Shown piece by piece: positions 1 through 8,077 of a stretch of 64,000 nucleotides of DNA (the first letter of the stretch is position 1; each line of letters starts with the position of its first letter). This DNA is from DB1 sp049323655 (lineage in GTDB: Bacteria > Desulfobacterota > Desulfobulbia > Desulfobulbales > SURF-16): contig JBMONO010000016.1 of assembly GCA_049323655.1 (NCBI GenBank), positions 1-64,000 of the forward strand, given 5' to 3'. Both the position numbers and the translations under genes were made by a program. Under the pieces are notes generated by a model, which saw only the letters and a list, made by a program, of their open reading frames with translations, ran no database searches and was not told the DNA's origin.

Positions 1-126
1 GCACGGTGATCGCCTGTTACAGCTCTATTTTTCAGCCCAAAAAGCGGTTTCTAAGGCTCAAAAACAGGACAAATTTCAGCTTTATTTGTATAAAATCAGC
101 AAGTTAATTCGGTCCGACCCCGTTCC
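1..126 (-). mobile_element. Leader of a RAYT-type transposase copy, cut by the window edge
   Basis: This stretch repeats, with few differences, the right half of the two 259-bp units at 438-696 and 701-959. On the minus strand it starts with the motif complementary to GGTCCGACCCCGTTCC (111-126) and runs to a GTG codon at 4-2, where the transposase-like reading frame of the other units begins. The coding part would therefore lie to the left of the window. It could be the intact parent copy or another fragment; this cannot be decided here. Confidence 0.55.
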
Positions 127-437
127 GTACCCCGTTCCGTGTAAAAGCTGTCACCTTCGCCGCGATGCTCAAGGCGCTTGGCCTTAACCTTTTCAGGGCC
201 GCCGCGTTTCAAAAGAAGAAAAATGGCGGCAGCAAACCCTTTGCGCCCGCTGGACGGGCCATTTTTGATGTTATTGGCTATTTCAAGGAACAAATAATGT
301 TACTTGTTTCACTTTTTGTAACACTCTGGGCCTTCAGTGAGGCTCATGATAATTTTGGCCACCAAATGGCTTATTGAGTTTTTACGCGTTCATCATACTT
401 GAGGTGACCGTAAAATTCAGAACCTCAAAATCGTACC
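127..437. other. Spacer between transposase fragments, possible transposase tail
   Basis: No confident gene. A second partial GTTCCGT follows the repeat end at about 121-140. In the plus frame that includes 141-377 there is an open stretch whose start reads VKAVTFAAMLKALGLNLFRA, which resembles the hydrophobic C-terminal end of DDE transposases, followed by a lysine-rich and then hydrophobic tail. The resemblance is weak, there is no upstream catalytic part, and the frame may be a remnant or chance. Confidence 0.2.
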
Positions 438-696
438 TTTTTTTCGCCTCAAAAAGCCACCGAATCCAAACCTGCCGATCCCGCCCAAAACGAAACAGAA
501 ATTCTTTCTGGTGGCATCGGTGGGCAATATGTCACACATATCCTGGAATGAAGTATCTATTCGCTCTCGGCACGGTGATCGCCTGTTACAGCTCTATTTT
601 TCAGCCCAAAAAGCGGTTTCTAAGGCTCAAAAACAGGACAAATTTCAGCTTTATTTATATAAAATCAACAAGTTAATTCGGTCCGACCCCGTTCCC
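438..696 (-). pseudogene. Degenerate 5' fragment of a REP-associated (Y1/RAYT) transposase gene, unit 1
   Basis: Read on the minus strand, the unit begins with a leader carrying GGGGTCGGACCGAATTAA, then a GTG at 573-571, then a frame reading VPRANRYFIPGYV, a TGA, and HIAHRCHQKEFLFRFGRDRQ, followed by WIRWLFEAKK. From memory this matches the N-terminus of REP-associated IS200-like transposases, where the stop position is normally Trp (PGYVWHITHRCH). The fragment ends after about 45 codons, so the catalytic HUH and Tyr parts are missing. It is repeated almost exactly at 701-959 (period 263 bp). Confidence 0.65.
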
Positions 697-700
697 ACGG

Positions 701-959
701 TTTTTTTCGCCTCAAAAAGCCACCGAATCCAAACCTGCCGATCCCGCCCAAAACGAAACAGAAATTCTTTCTGGTGGCATCGGTGGGTAATATGTCAAAC
801 ATATCCTGGAATGAAGTATCTATTCGCTCTCGGCACGGACATCGCCTGTTACAGCTCTATTTTTCAGCCAAAAAAGCGGTTTCTAAGGCTCAAAAACAGG
901 ACAAATTTCAGCTTTATTTGTATAAAATCAGCAAGTTAATTCGGTCCGACCCCGTTCCC
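701..959 (-). pseudogene. Degenerate 5' fragment of a REP-associated (Y1/RAYT) transposase gene, unit 2
   Basis: This is a near-identical tandem copy of the unit at 438-696. It has the same leader motif (943-959), the same GTG start position and the same TGA in place of the expected Trp codon, here inside PGYV-stop-HITHRCHQ. Because both copies carry the same nonsense change and the same truncation point, they probably arose by duplication of an already broken copy. The leader end lies directly against the stop codon of the gene at 961-1641. Confidence 0.65.
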
Positions 960-960
960 A

Positions 961-1641
961 CTATGTGATTTTATCTATTTTCCACCATTGAAGATATTGG
1001 CATATTTCATTGTTGATCTTTTTGTTAGTTTGCATTGTATCTGAAAAAGACCACACAAAGAATAAGCCAAAAAATATTAGAAACAGGAAAGCTTTAAGAA
1101 GTAATTTTTCTGATTCAATTTGTACCTTGAAGTATTCGGTTAATACGCCTGCTGTCATAGTGAGGACTATTATTACTACTGGGGCGTGGAAAAATGAAAA
1201 TATGTTGTGTTTTTCATTCCTTATTCTTTCCCAGCTTACCAACAAGTCAACATCGTCTTTTTTTATTATATTTGATTGGTTAAGCTTTTCAGCGAATAGC
1301 AGATAGCTGATATGCTTTTGTCTCTGATAAAAACCATGTTTTTTGAGATTATTTGCAGTTATTAATTCTTTGTTATTATTTTCTATTAAGAAGTTTATCC
1401 AAGCGTAAATAGCTGCAATTTCGAAAACTGCTAGCAATAATACAGATGGATTCTGTGCGCTAAAATTGAAAATTAAAATAGTCAAAGCGATAGCAACTAT
1501 TATTGTTGCATAATAAATCCATGAGACTTTAAGTGGTTGGCCCTTGTATAGCTTTTTAACTAAGCCTCCTCGATTTGTTTCCTCATGTAATTCGTATAAA
1601 TCACTCCATGTTTTCAAAAGAGACATAGCTTCTTCTTTCAT
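961..1641 (-). CDS. Hypothetical four-TM membrane protein in a gene cassette
   Basis: A 226-residue protein with hydrophobic segments near residues 40-62, 65-85, 150-170 and 180-200, i.e. two TM pairs separated by a charged middle region. I do not recognise a family. The start ATG is 10 bp beyond an attC site (1651-1776), the usual spacing for a cassette gene, and the upstream A-rich run leaves only a weak ribosome site. The gene is much more AT-rich than the rest of the window, consistent with recent transfer. No attC is visible after its stop codon. The duplicated transposase fragments begin there instead. Confidence 0.6.
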   Translation of the reverse strand: MKEEAMSLLKTWSDLYELHEETNRGGLVKKLYKGQPLKVSWIYYATIIVAIALTILIFNFSAQNPSVLLLAVFEIAAIYAWINFLIENNNKELITANNLKKHGFYQRQKHISYLLFAEKLNQSNIIKKDDVDLLVSWERIRNEKHNIFSFFHAPVVIIVLTMTAGVLTEYFKVQIESEKLLLKAFLFLIFFGLFFVWSFSDTMQTNKKINNEICQYLQWWKIDKIT

Positions 1642-1650
1642 TTTTTTTTA

Positions 1651-1776
1651 CACATAACGACTGAATTCAGCGGAGCAAAAGAGCAGCTCGGACTTGGCCA
1701 AAGCTACCGTATACACGGAATAAAATCACTTTCAAAAAACTAGCCTCTTTTGTTCCGCTGGAATGATTTGTTGGGC
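1651..1776 (-). mobile_element. Integron attC recombination site (59-be type)
   Basis: On the minus strand the site begins GCCCAACAAATCATTCCAGC and ends CCGCTGAATTCAGTCGTTAT followed by GTG. This matches the layout of attC sites: an inverse core RYYYAAC at one end, a core GTTRRRY-like heptamer (GTTATGT) at the other, and paired inner arms. The arms CAGCGGAnCAAAAGAG pair over 16 bp with one mismatch. Length is 126 bp, within the known range. It lies directly after the stop of the 77-residue gene and just before the start of the 226-residue gene, the expected cassette junction. No integron integrase is in the window. Confidence 0.75.
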
Positions 1777-1792
1777 TTTTTTACCATTACTT

Positions 1793-2026
1793 CTATTTGC
1801 CTAACATTTCGATTTTCTTTTTTTCTTCGAGAGCTTTTCGCTTGAAATAGAGCCCGACCCAGCTTTCGCCACCTTTTAAAAACAAAGCCAATAAACTAGA
1901 TATCGGTGCAGCAAACAAAACGACCACAAGAAAGAGCTCATCTTTTGCAGGGCCACCTTTTGTTGCAAATAGATAAACTACCATCCCGATCAAAATAATA
2001 TTCAAACTGATTGCAATCCATTTCAT
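1793..2026 (-). CDS. Small two-TM membrane protein, cassette-borne
   Basis: A 77-residue protein. The first hydrophobic segment covers residues 3-22, the second about 30-50, and the tail is basic and charged (KRKALEEKKKIEML). No family is recognised. The stop codon is 16 bp before the attC site, so gene plus attC form a typical integron cassette read on the minus strand. Its AT-rich composition fits its neighbour at 961-1641 and not the rest of the window. No attC core is recognisable upstream of its start. Confidence 0.55.
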   Translation of the reverse strand: MKWIAISLNIILIGMVVYLFATKGGPAKDELFLVVVLFAAPISSLLALFLKGGESWVGLYFKRKALEEKKKIEMLGK

Positions 2027-2479
2027 GTATTATCCTTACGACCAATAGTTCAAATCACGTGGCGCCCACGGAAACCGATCCGGCGATATCAGGGTCGGAC
2101 CTAATTAACCATTTGAAAAATCATGGAAATACGCTCCAAAACAGACTGTTTTCATCGCTTAGAACCTTTTTTTCCATGCCGAAAGCAACGGGGCAAGATG
2201 CGCCTGGCTCGCGCCAAGAGTCCATTCACCAGCTACCCCTGCCTCGATTTCTTGCCTGATTGCCTTAAAAGCGGCGCGGGCCGCCGGCATCACTCCGGAC
2301 CATCCGGGAACTCCTCGGCCTCACCAGCCCCCTGGATGAGTCAGGCCAGGGTCGCGAAAACGCGCCCCTGGGCCGTGCCTCATTTTCTTCTACTCCATCG
2401 TGAAGATATCCATCAATAAGGAAAAAATTGCCAGGAGAATTTTTTCATTCGCAATTTCCGGAAGATATTTTTCATTGTC
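2027..2479. other. Gene-poor boundary between the mobile region and the core genes
   Basis: No convincing gene on either strand. At 2092-2108 lies GGGTCGGACCTAATTAA, an inverted copy of the motif that ends the transposase leaders at 111-126, 680-696 and 943-959. The two cassette genes are therefore bracketed by inverted copies of this motif. The rest has broken frames on both strands and may be a decayed gene. AT-rich sequence at 2400-2470 precedes the end of the protease gene. Confidence 0.4.
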
Positions 2480-4750
2480 TCAGCTGCCTGCACAGATCGC
2501 CGTCATCGACCAGCGGTGCAGAACGCCGCTGTCCTGGCCGGCCAGATCAACGACCCGCAGCCGCCAGACTCCGGCCGGATCGGTGTTGATGAGCGGCGCC
2601 AGTTCGCCGCCATCCTTGCTGCTGTATGTTTTTTTCAGATCATGACGGCTGCCGCCGGCGCGCTTGTGGAGGACAATCTCCCTTGCGGCCGGGCTGACCA
2701 GGGTGATGACAAGATCGCCGACCCAGGTATGGGCGATGTCCACCGTGACATCGAGGTGGAGAATGGGACCGGCGGCAGCCATGGTCAGGGCCGAGGTGAT
2801 GCCGGCCGGATCGTTGTCCGGAATCGGCTCTTCGACCACCTCCTCCGCCGTTAACGTCCGGCTGGTCAGCTCCTCCACTGCCAGGGCCAGTTCCCAGCGC
2901 TCCAGGGTGCCGGTATCGACACGGGCATGATCGGAGACAACAAGCCGCCACTCGCCCGACGCCGCGGCCCCGACAAAACGGCCGAGGCCCGGAGTGGTCG
3001 CCGTTGTGTATTCCTCGACCAGATCATCGGCCGCGCCACCGCTGCGATCGTGCAATACCACCTCCTCACCGGCGGGCGAGCAGAGCCGCACCCGCAGATC
3101 ATTGACATAGGAATGGTGCACCAGAACAAAGACCCGGATCTCGCGGATCACCCCATTGGCCGCAACGGTCAGCACGCTTGTCACCCCGGCCGGATCGTTG
3201 TCCGGGATGGCGAGCTGCGGCGCCGCCTCATGGGTCACCAGGGAGAAGCCGGTGGCCGGCTCGCCGATGCCAACCGCGGCCCAGGCGTTCTTGATGGTCG
3301 CATACTCCTCGCCCCTGTCGCCATAGAGCTGGCGGCAGGCGTTCAGGGTGGCGAAACGGGCCTGCTCGAAGGTCCAGCGGCTCAGGGTGGCGCTGCGCAG
3401 ATACTCGGTCATGGCCAGGTAGAAAATCTGCTCCGCCTTGCGGCGGCCGATCCCCTTGACCCGGATGCCGTGATGCTCGCCGCCGGCCACGGCAAGATAG
3501 GCGGCCTTGGCCGGGATGCCGCAGTTGTAATGGAGCCAGCCCATGTCGTTCTTGTCCGGGTCCGGCTGCTCGCCGGCCCGCAGGGGGATGAAATCGTCCA
3601 TGTGATCGGGCAGGCCGAAACGGGGCGGGTCGGAAAGATCGCGGAGGGCATCGCCGCTGCGCAGCGGGGTATAGACCCCCTCCCCCATCTGCCAGTCAAC
3701 GATCTCCTCGTCGTTGGTGATCATCACCCCGAAAAAATCGGCAAAGGCCTCGTCAAGGGCGCCGGACTGCTCGGCATAGACGAAACGGGCGGTATTCGAG
3801 GTGACGGCATGGGTAAACTCGTGGCCGACGATGTCCAGGGCATAGGCAAGCGGCAGCCAGCGGATACCGTCACCGTCGCCGTAAACCATCTGCCGGCGCG
3901 AGCTGCTCCAGTAGGCATTACTGTAAGACTGACCGAAATGAACGGTGGAGATCAACGGCGCTCCCTTGTTGTCATAACTGTCACGACCAAAGGTGCCATG
4001 ATAGTAGCTGTAAACCTCCCGGGCGTTGTCGTGGGCTGCCTGCACCACCGCATCGGTTGATTGCTGCTCGTCGCTGATAACCAGGGTGCCGGGCAGCACC
4101 TCCCGGTTGCCGGCGCTGTAAGTGCGGCGGCTCATGACCCCCCGATTTTCGGAAAAACGATAGAGCAGCGCGCCATCGGTCGCATCGATGAAGAAATGAC
4201 GCGGTCCGTGCTCACCTGCCACCTCCAGTTCAACATGCCAGGCGAGATGCACCTTTTTGTCACGGTCGCGATACAGACAGAGGCGACTCGCCCGTTCCGC
4301 CGCATCATCGGCGCCGAGATCCTCCCGCGCCAACCGGACCGCCTCGCCGGCAGCAAGGCGCGGCTGCATATCCACCGGCGCCGCGGCCAGCCGGTTGTCC
4401 TTGTATGCGGTGACCACGCCGGCCGGATCGATGTGGACCTGAATCGAGCCCTCATGCACGGCGATCCCGGCGATATACTGGGCAAGCGAGACGTGGAAAT
4501 GGCCCTGGCCGTCCCGCTCCACCCCGGCAACCTCCAACTGCTCGGCCAGCCCTGTTGCCATGGCGAAGAGATCGCGGTTGTCGTCGAGAAATCGGCGGGC
4601 GATCTGCTCCGCACTGTCGCTGGAGGGGGGCGAGAGGGCGCCCATGATGAATGCGGGTACCGTGCCCGCATCGTTCCAGAAGATCCGGTTGCCTGCCTGC
4701 CGGGCAAGAATGCGTTCCTCCGCCCGCTGCTGCGCTGCCGTCTGTTTCAT
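2480..4750 (-). CDS. Thermolysin-like M4 metalloprotease with two C-terminal P domains
   Basis: Zinc endopeptidase of 756 residues. Residues 40-200 form the FTP/PepSY-type propeptide. The catalytic domain (about 205-500) holds the zinc motif HEFTH at 310-314, the third ligand Glu334 in ALDEAFADFFG, and the catalytic His407 in GWLHYNCGIPAKAAY. Two P (proprotein-convertase-like) domains follow at about 515-625 and 645-755, each opening with IPDNDPAG. The ATG at 4750 was chosen because GGAGGA lies 8 bases upstream. The N-terminus (MKQTAAQQRAEERIL) is hydrophilic, so no Sec or Tat signal is evident although the family is normally secreted. It stands alone with no operon partner. Confidence 0.9.
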   Translation of the reverse strand: MKQTAAQQRAEERILARQAGNRIFWNDAGTVPAFIMGALSPPSSDSAEQIARRFLDDNRDLFAMATGLAEQLEVAGVERDGQGHFHVSLAQYIAGIAVHEGSIQVHIDPAGVVTAYKDNRLAAAPVDMQPRLAAGEAVRLAREDLGADDAAERASRLCLYRDRDKKVHLAWHVELEVAGEHGPRHFFIDATDGALLYRFSENRGVMSRRTYSAGNREVLPGTLVISDEQQSTDAVVQAAHDNAREVYSYYHGTFGRDSYDNKGAPLISTVHFGQSYSNAYWSSSRRQMVYGDGDGIRWLPLAYALDIVGHEFTHAVTSNTARFVYAEQSGALDEAFADFFGVMITNDEEIVDWQMGEGVYTPLRSGDALRDLSDPPRFGLPDHMDDFIPLRAGEQPDPDKNDMGWLHYNCGIPAKAAYLAVAGGEHHGIRVKGIGRRKAEQIFYLAMTEYLRSATLSRWTFEQARFATLNACRQLYGDRGEEYATIKNAWAAVGIGEPATGFSLVTHEAAPQLAIPDNDPAGVTSVLTVAANGVIREIRVFVLVHHSYVNDLRVRLCSPAGEEVVLHDRSGGAADDLVEEYTTATTPGLGRFVGAAASGEWRLVVSDHARVDTGTLERWELALAVEELTSRTLTAEEVVEEPIPDNDPAGITSALTMAAAGPILHLDVTVDIAHTWVGDLVITLVSPAAREIVLHKRAGGSRHDLKKTYSSKDGGELAPLINTDPAGVWRLRVVDLAGQDSGVLHRWSMTAICAGS

Positions 4751-5094
4751 GCTTATTTCCTCCGTGATGAACTGAACGCCTGCTAAATCGATCTGCTTCT
4801 CTTTCGCCGTCCGGCGCGGATCACCGGGCATGCTGGATGAAGAGTCAAGAATCGGGCCACCCTAGCCAAAAAAGAAAAATGCCGAAAATCCAATACATTA
4901 CAGAGAAAGACAAGAAGCGGAAAGAGGAGAGGAAGGGGGAAAGATGTCACAACCGCGCCGGCAAGAGGGAAGACTCGGCAGCTAAAAGCCCCTGACAACG
5001 ACCCGGCAACGACGTTGCCGCAAGGAGATCAGCCCGAGTACGGTATTGTCCGGCCTTTTGTCACAAGGGATGGTACAGCGCGGGAAAAGGAGTC
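4751..5094. other. Intergenic region upstream of the protease
   Basis: 344 bases with no supported gene. The short minus-strand frame at 4783-4998 has no recognisable features and no good ribosome site. The protease promoter should lie here, but I see no clear -35/-10 pair. Confidence 0.4.
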
Positions 5095-6573
5095 CTACTG
5101 ATTGGTGTCGAACAACGGGGTCCGCACGGTCCGGTGCTGGACGATCTGATGCTTGGCCATCTTGCGATAGAGGGTCATCCGGGACCAGTTGAGATTTTCA
5201 GCGGCCTTGCTTTTGTTCCAGTTGACGGCAAAGAGGGCGGAGAGCACCTGATCGCGCTCGCTCTTGGGCCGGAAACCGCCGGTGGTGAAGATCTCCTGAA
5301 AAGGTCGGGGCAGACTGTCAAAGGTGATGGTGCCGACCGGGCCGTTGATATAGGTGGCCTCCAGGATGTTTTTCAATTCGCGGATATTGCCGGGCCACTC
5401 ATATTTCAGCAGGGAGAACCAGGCCTTTTCGGTGAAGCCGTTCAGGTGCATGCCGAACAATGCATTGAATTCCTTGATGAATTTCGCCAGAAGCAAGGGG
5501 ATATCCTCCCGGCGCTCACGCAGGGGAGGAAGTTGGACGCGGGCCACGTTGAGCCGGTAAAAGAGATCCTTGCGAAACAGCCCCCGCTCCACCAGATTTT
5601 CGAGATTCTGGTTAGTGGCGGCAATGACCCGGACATCAATATCGACGCCTTGGCCGCTACCGAGCCGGTAGATCCTCCTGTTTTCCAGGATGCGCAGGAT
5701 CTTTGCCTGGGCAAAGAGCGACATCTCGCCGATTTCGTCAAGAAAGAGGATGCCGCCGTTCGCCTGTTCGAATTTGCCGGCCTTGGCACTGACCGCGCCG
5801 GTAAAGGCGCCCTTCTCATAGCCGAAGAGTTCACTCTCCACCAGTTGCTCCGGCATGGCGGATGAATTAATCCGAATCAGCGGACGATTGCGCCGCTTAC
5901 TGTGCCAGTGGATAAACTCGGCGGCCAGCTCCTTGCCGGTGCCCGTCTCGCCGGTCAGCAGCACGGTGCTGTCCCGGCCCGCCACCTTGAGCAGATAGCG
6001 CTTGACCTCCTCCATCGCCGGGCTGACCCCGAGCAGATCAGGCTCGTCTATCTGCACCTTGCTCTTAACCGGGGCAGCGACATCATAAACCGGCGCCACG
6101 TCGTGGAGATGATGCCTGATGCCGCGAATCATCTCCTCGGCCGGTTCAGCGCCGGAAAAATAATCGGTGGCGCCGAAACGGAGGGCCGCGATTGCCTTTT
6201 CCTCAGAGCCGTGCTGGGCGACAAAAAAGAGGGGCACCTCCCGCCGGAAGGAACGGAGCAGTTCGAGGAAATGAATACCGTCCAGAGGGTCATGGTCGGT
6301 GGAACAGATGATGACCCCGTGAATACTGGGGGTCTCGATAAAATTCTGCTGTTCTTCGCCAACCGGCACCCGGCGGACGACAAAATCCGCCTGGCGCAGG
6401 GCGTGAAGCAGGGTGCGACAGTAATTTCTGTCTTCACCGATGAACAGCAGGGTTTTTTGCTGGTGTCTGTATGGTGAAAGAAGCTGAGAAGACATACCGG
6501 ACTCTTCATTTGTTTTTCGCATTTTCCGACCGACGCCACCCGAAAGGTGAGCCGGCCGGGACCTGCCTTCCAT
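5095..6573 (-). CDS. NtrC-type sigma-54 activator with a degenerate receiver domain
   Basis: A 492-residue bacterial enhancer-binding protein. Residues 40-150 are receiver-like. The phosphoacceptor position in the strand VIICSTDHDPLDG aligns with Ser or Thr rather than Asp, and the KP lysine after GATDYF is missing, so phosphorylation is unlikely. The AAA+ domain has Walker A GETGTGKE, the sigma-54 loop GAFTGA and Walker B GGILFLDEIGEMS. A Fis-type helix-turn-helix (NWNKSKAAENLNWSRMTLYR) closes the protein. The first ATG (6573) has AGAGGA five bases upstream and is preferred. No partner kinase is adjacent and its target genes are unknown. Confidence 0.88.
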   Translation of the reverse strand: MEGRSRPAHLSGGVGRKMRKTNEESGMSSQLLSPYRHQQKTLLFIGEDRNYCRTLLHALRQADFVVRRVPVGEEQQNFIETPSIHGVIICSTDHDPLDGIHFLELLRSFRREVPLFFVAQHGSEEKAIAALRFGATDYFSGAEPAEEMIRGIRHHLHDVAPVYDVAAPVKSKVQIDEPDLLGVSPAMEEVKRYLLKVAGRDSTVLLTGETGTGKELAAEFIHWHSKRRNRPLIRINSSAMPEQLVESELFGYEKGAFTGAVSAKAGKFEQANGGILFLDEIGEMSLFAQAKILRILENRRIYRLGSGQGVDIDVRVIAATNQNLENLVERGLFRKDLFYRLNVARVQLPPLRERREDIPLLLAKFIKEFNALFGMHLNGFTEKAWFSLLKYEWPGNIRELKNILEATYINGPVGTITFDSLPRPFQEIFTTGGFRPKSERDQVLSALFAVNWNKSKAAENLNWSRMTLYRKMAKHQIVQHRTVRTPLFDTNQ

Positions 6574-6724
6574 CTTTTCCTCTTATCTTATATGCTTTTT
6601 TACACATTCACAAAGTATTTCATTAAAATTACTGAAAAAAAGAGAGCAGACTGTTGGCAAAAAGAGACAAAAGCAGCGGGCGCCGGACCTATAACAATAC
6701 GAAAAAAGAAGAAAACCTGACACT

Positions 6725-8077
6725 TCACTCATACTTTTTACGCTGCCTTTCCTTGAGAACGATACGGACAGGAACCTTACTCAGGCCGAGGCCGTCGCGG
6801 AACTGATTCACCAGAAAGCGCTGATAGGAAAAATGGACCCCTTTCGGATAATTGGCAAAGATGACAAAAGTCGGCGGTTTCACCCCCACCTGAGTGGTGT
6901 AATAAAGCTTGAGCCGTTTGCCCTTGTGGATCGGCGGGACATGGGCCTCGACCGCCTGGCCGAGCAGGGTGTTGAGGCGGTTGGTGGAAAAACTCATCCG
7001 GTACTGTTCATAGACCTCGTTTACCGCCGGCAGGATCTTTTTAACGCCGGTGCCGGTCAGGGCCGAGATCTTCAGGACCGGGGCGTACTCCATAAAACGG
7101 AGAGCCATGGCAATCTCGTTCATGATCCACTTCTGTTTTTTGGCATCCCCCTTTACCAGATCCCACTTGTTGACCAGAACGAGACAGGCCCTGCCACGTT
7201 CCAGGGCATAGCCGATCACCCGGGCATCCTGTTCGGTGATGCCCTCGCCGGCATCGACCAGCAACAGGGCGATGTCGCACTCCTCCAGGGCGGCAAGGGA
7301 GCGGAGAACGCTGAACTTTTCCAGTTTCTCGGTGACCTTGCCTTTTTTGCGAATGCCGGCGGTATCGATGAGAAGATATCTGCCGGCCTTGGTCTCGAGC
7401 AGGGTATGGACCGAATCGCGGGTAGTGCCGGGCACCTCGGAGACCACCATCCGCTCGCGCCCGAGCAGACGATTGATCAAGGACGATTTGCCGACATTGG
7501 GCCGGCCGATGCAGGCGATGCGAATGGTATCCTCGGGTAACAACTCGGCTGATTCGGCAGGCTGCATGGCGGCGGAGAGGGTATTGAGAAAATCGAGAAC
7601 CCCATAGCCATGCTCGGCGGAAACCGGCCAAAGACGATCGATGCCCAGCTCATAGAACTGGGAAAGCAGGGTCATTTCCTGTTCCGGCCCATCGATCTTG
7701 TTGACGACATGAAAAACCGGTTTGTCGATGCGGCGCAGCATCCGCACCACCTCGTAATCCTCGGCCAGCAGCCCGCCGCGGGCATCGAGCAGCAGCACGA
7801 TGAAATCGGCCTCGTCAATGGCCTGCATGGTCTGCTGCTGGATGAGACTGCTCATGGTTTCGTCGCGGTCAAGCTCGATGCCGCCGGTATCGACCAGCAT
7901 GAAATGCCGGTCATCGATCGTCACCTTTTCGTAATGGCGATCACGGGTCACCCCGGGGGTCGGATCAACGATGGCCTTGCGGCCGCGGGTGATCCGGTTA
8001 AAGAGGGTCGATTTCCCCACATTCGGTCTGCCGACCAGGGCGACAACGGGGCAGGAGCGGTTATCCATCATGTTCAT
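6725..8077 (-). CDS. der: Ribosome-associated GTPase Der (EngA)
   Basis: Essential GTPase for 50S subunit assembly, 450 residues. Two tandem G domains are visible, each with a GRPNVGKS P-loop, and DTxG G3 motifs (DTGGIELD, DTAGIRKKGK). The NKxD motifs are NKID and NKWD. A KH-like C-terminal domain follows with the typical HKGKRLKLYYTTQ segment. The first ATG in frame is at 8077. It lies inside the 3' end of the upstream kinase gene (stop at 8061), so the two overlap by 17 bases and are probably translationally coupled. Usual family length. Confidence 0.96.
   Translation of the reverse strand: MNMMDNRSCPVVALVGRPNVGKSTLFNRITRGRKAIVDPTPGVTRDRHYEKVTIDDRHFMLVDTGGIELDRDETMSSLIQQQTMQAIDEADFIVLLLDARGGLLAEDYEVVRMLRRIDKPVFHVVNKIDGPEQEMTLLSQFYELGIDRLWPVSAEHGYGVLDFLNTLSAAMQPAESAELLPEDTIRIACIGRPNVGKSSLINRLLGRERMVVSEVPGTTRDSVHTLLETKAGRYLLIDTAGIRKKGKVTEKLEKFSVLRSLAALEECDIALLLVDAGEGITEQDARVIGYALERGRACLVLVNKWDLVKGDAKKQKWIMNEIAMALRFMEYAPVLKISALTGTGVKKILPAVNEVYEQYRMSFSTNRLNTLLGQAVEAHVPPIHKGKRLKLYYTTQVGVKPPTFVIFANYPKGVHFSYQRFLVNQFRDGLGLSKVPVRIVLKERQRKKYE

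Noticed and set aside
438..959. CRISPR-like or satellite array
   Set aside because: Only two and a half long units, no short repeats with unique spacers; the content is a transposase fragment.
2927..4786. Long plus-strand open frames opposite the M4 protease
   Set aside because: Antisense shadows of a GC-rich gene; the minus frame has all catalytic motifs.
4783..4998. Minus-strand 71-codon frame with a hydrophobic middle
   Set aside because: No ribosome site and no family resemblance; overlaps the protease leader.
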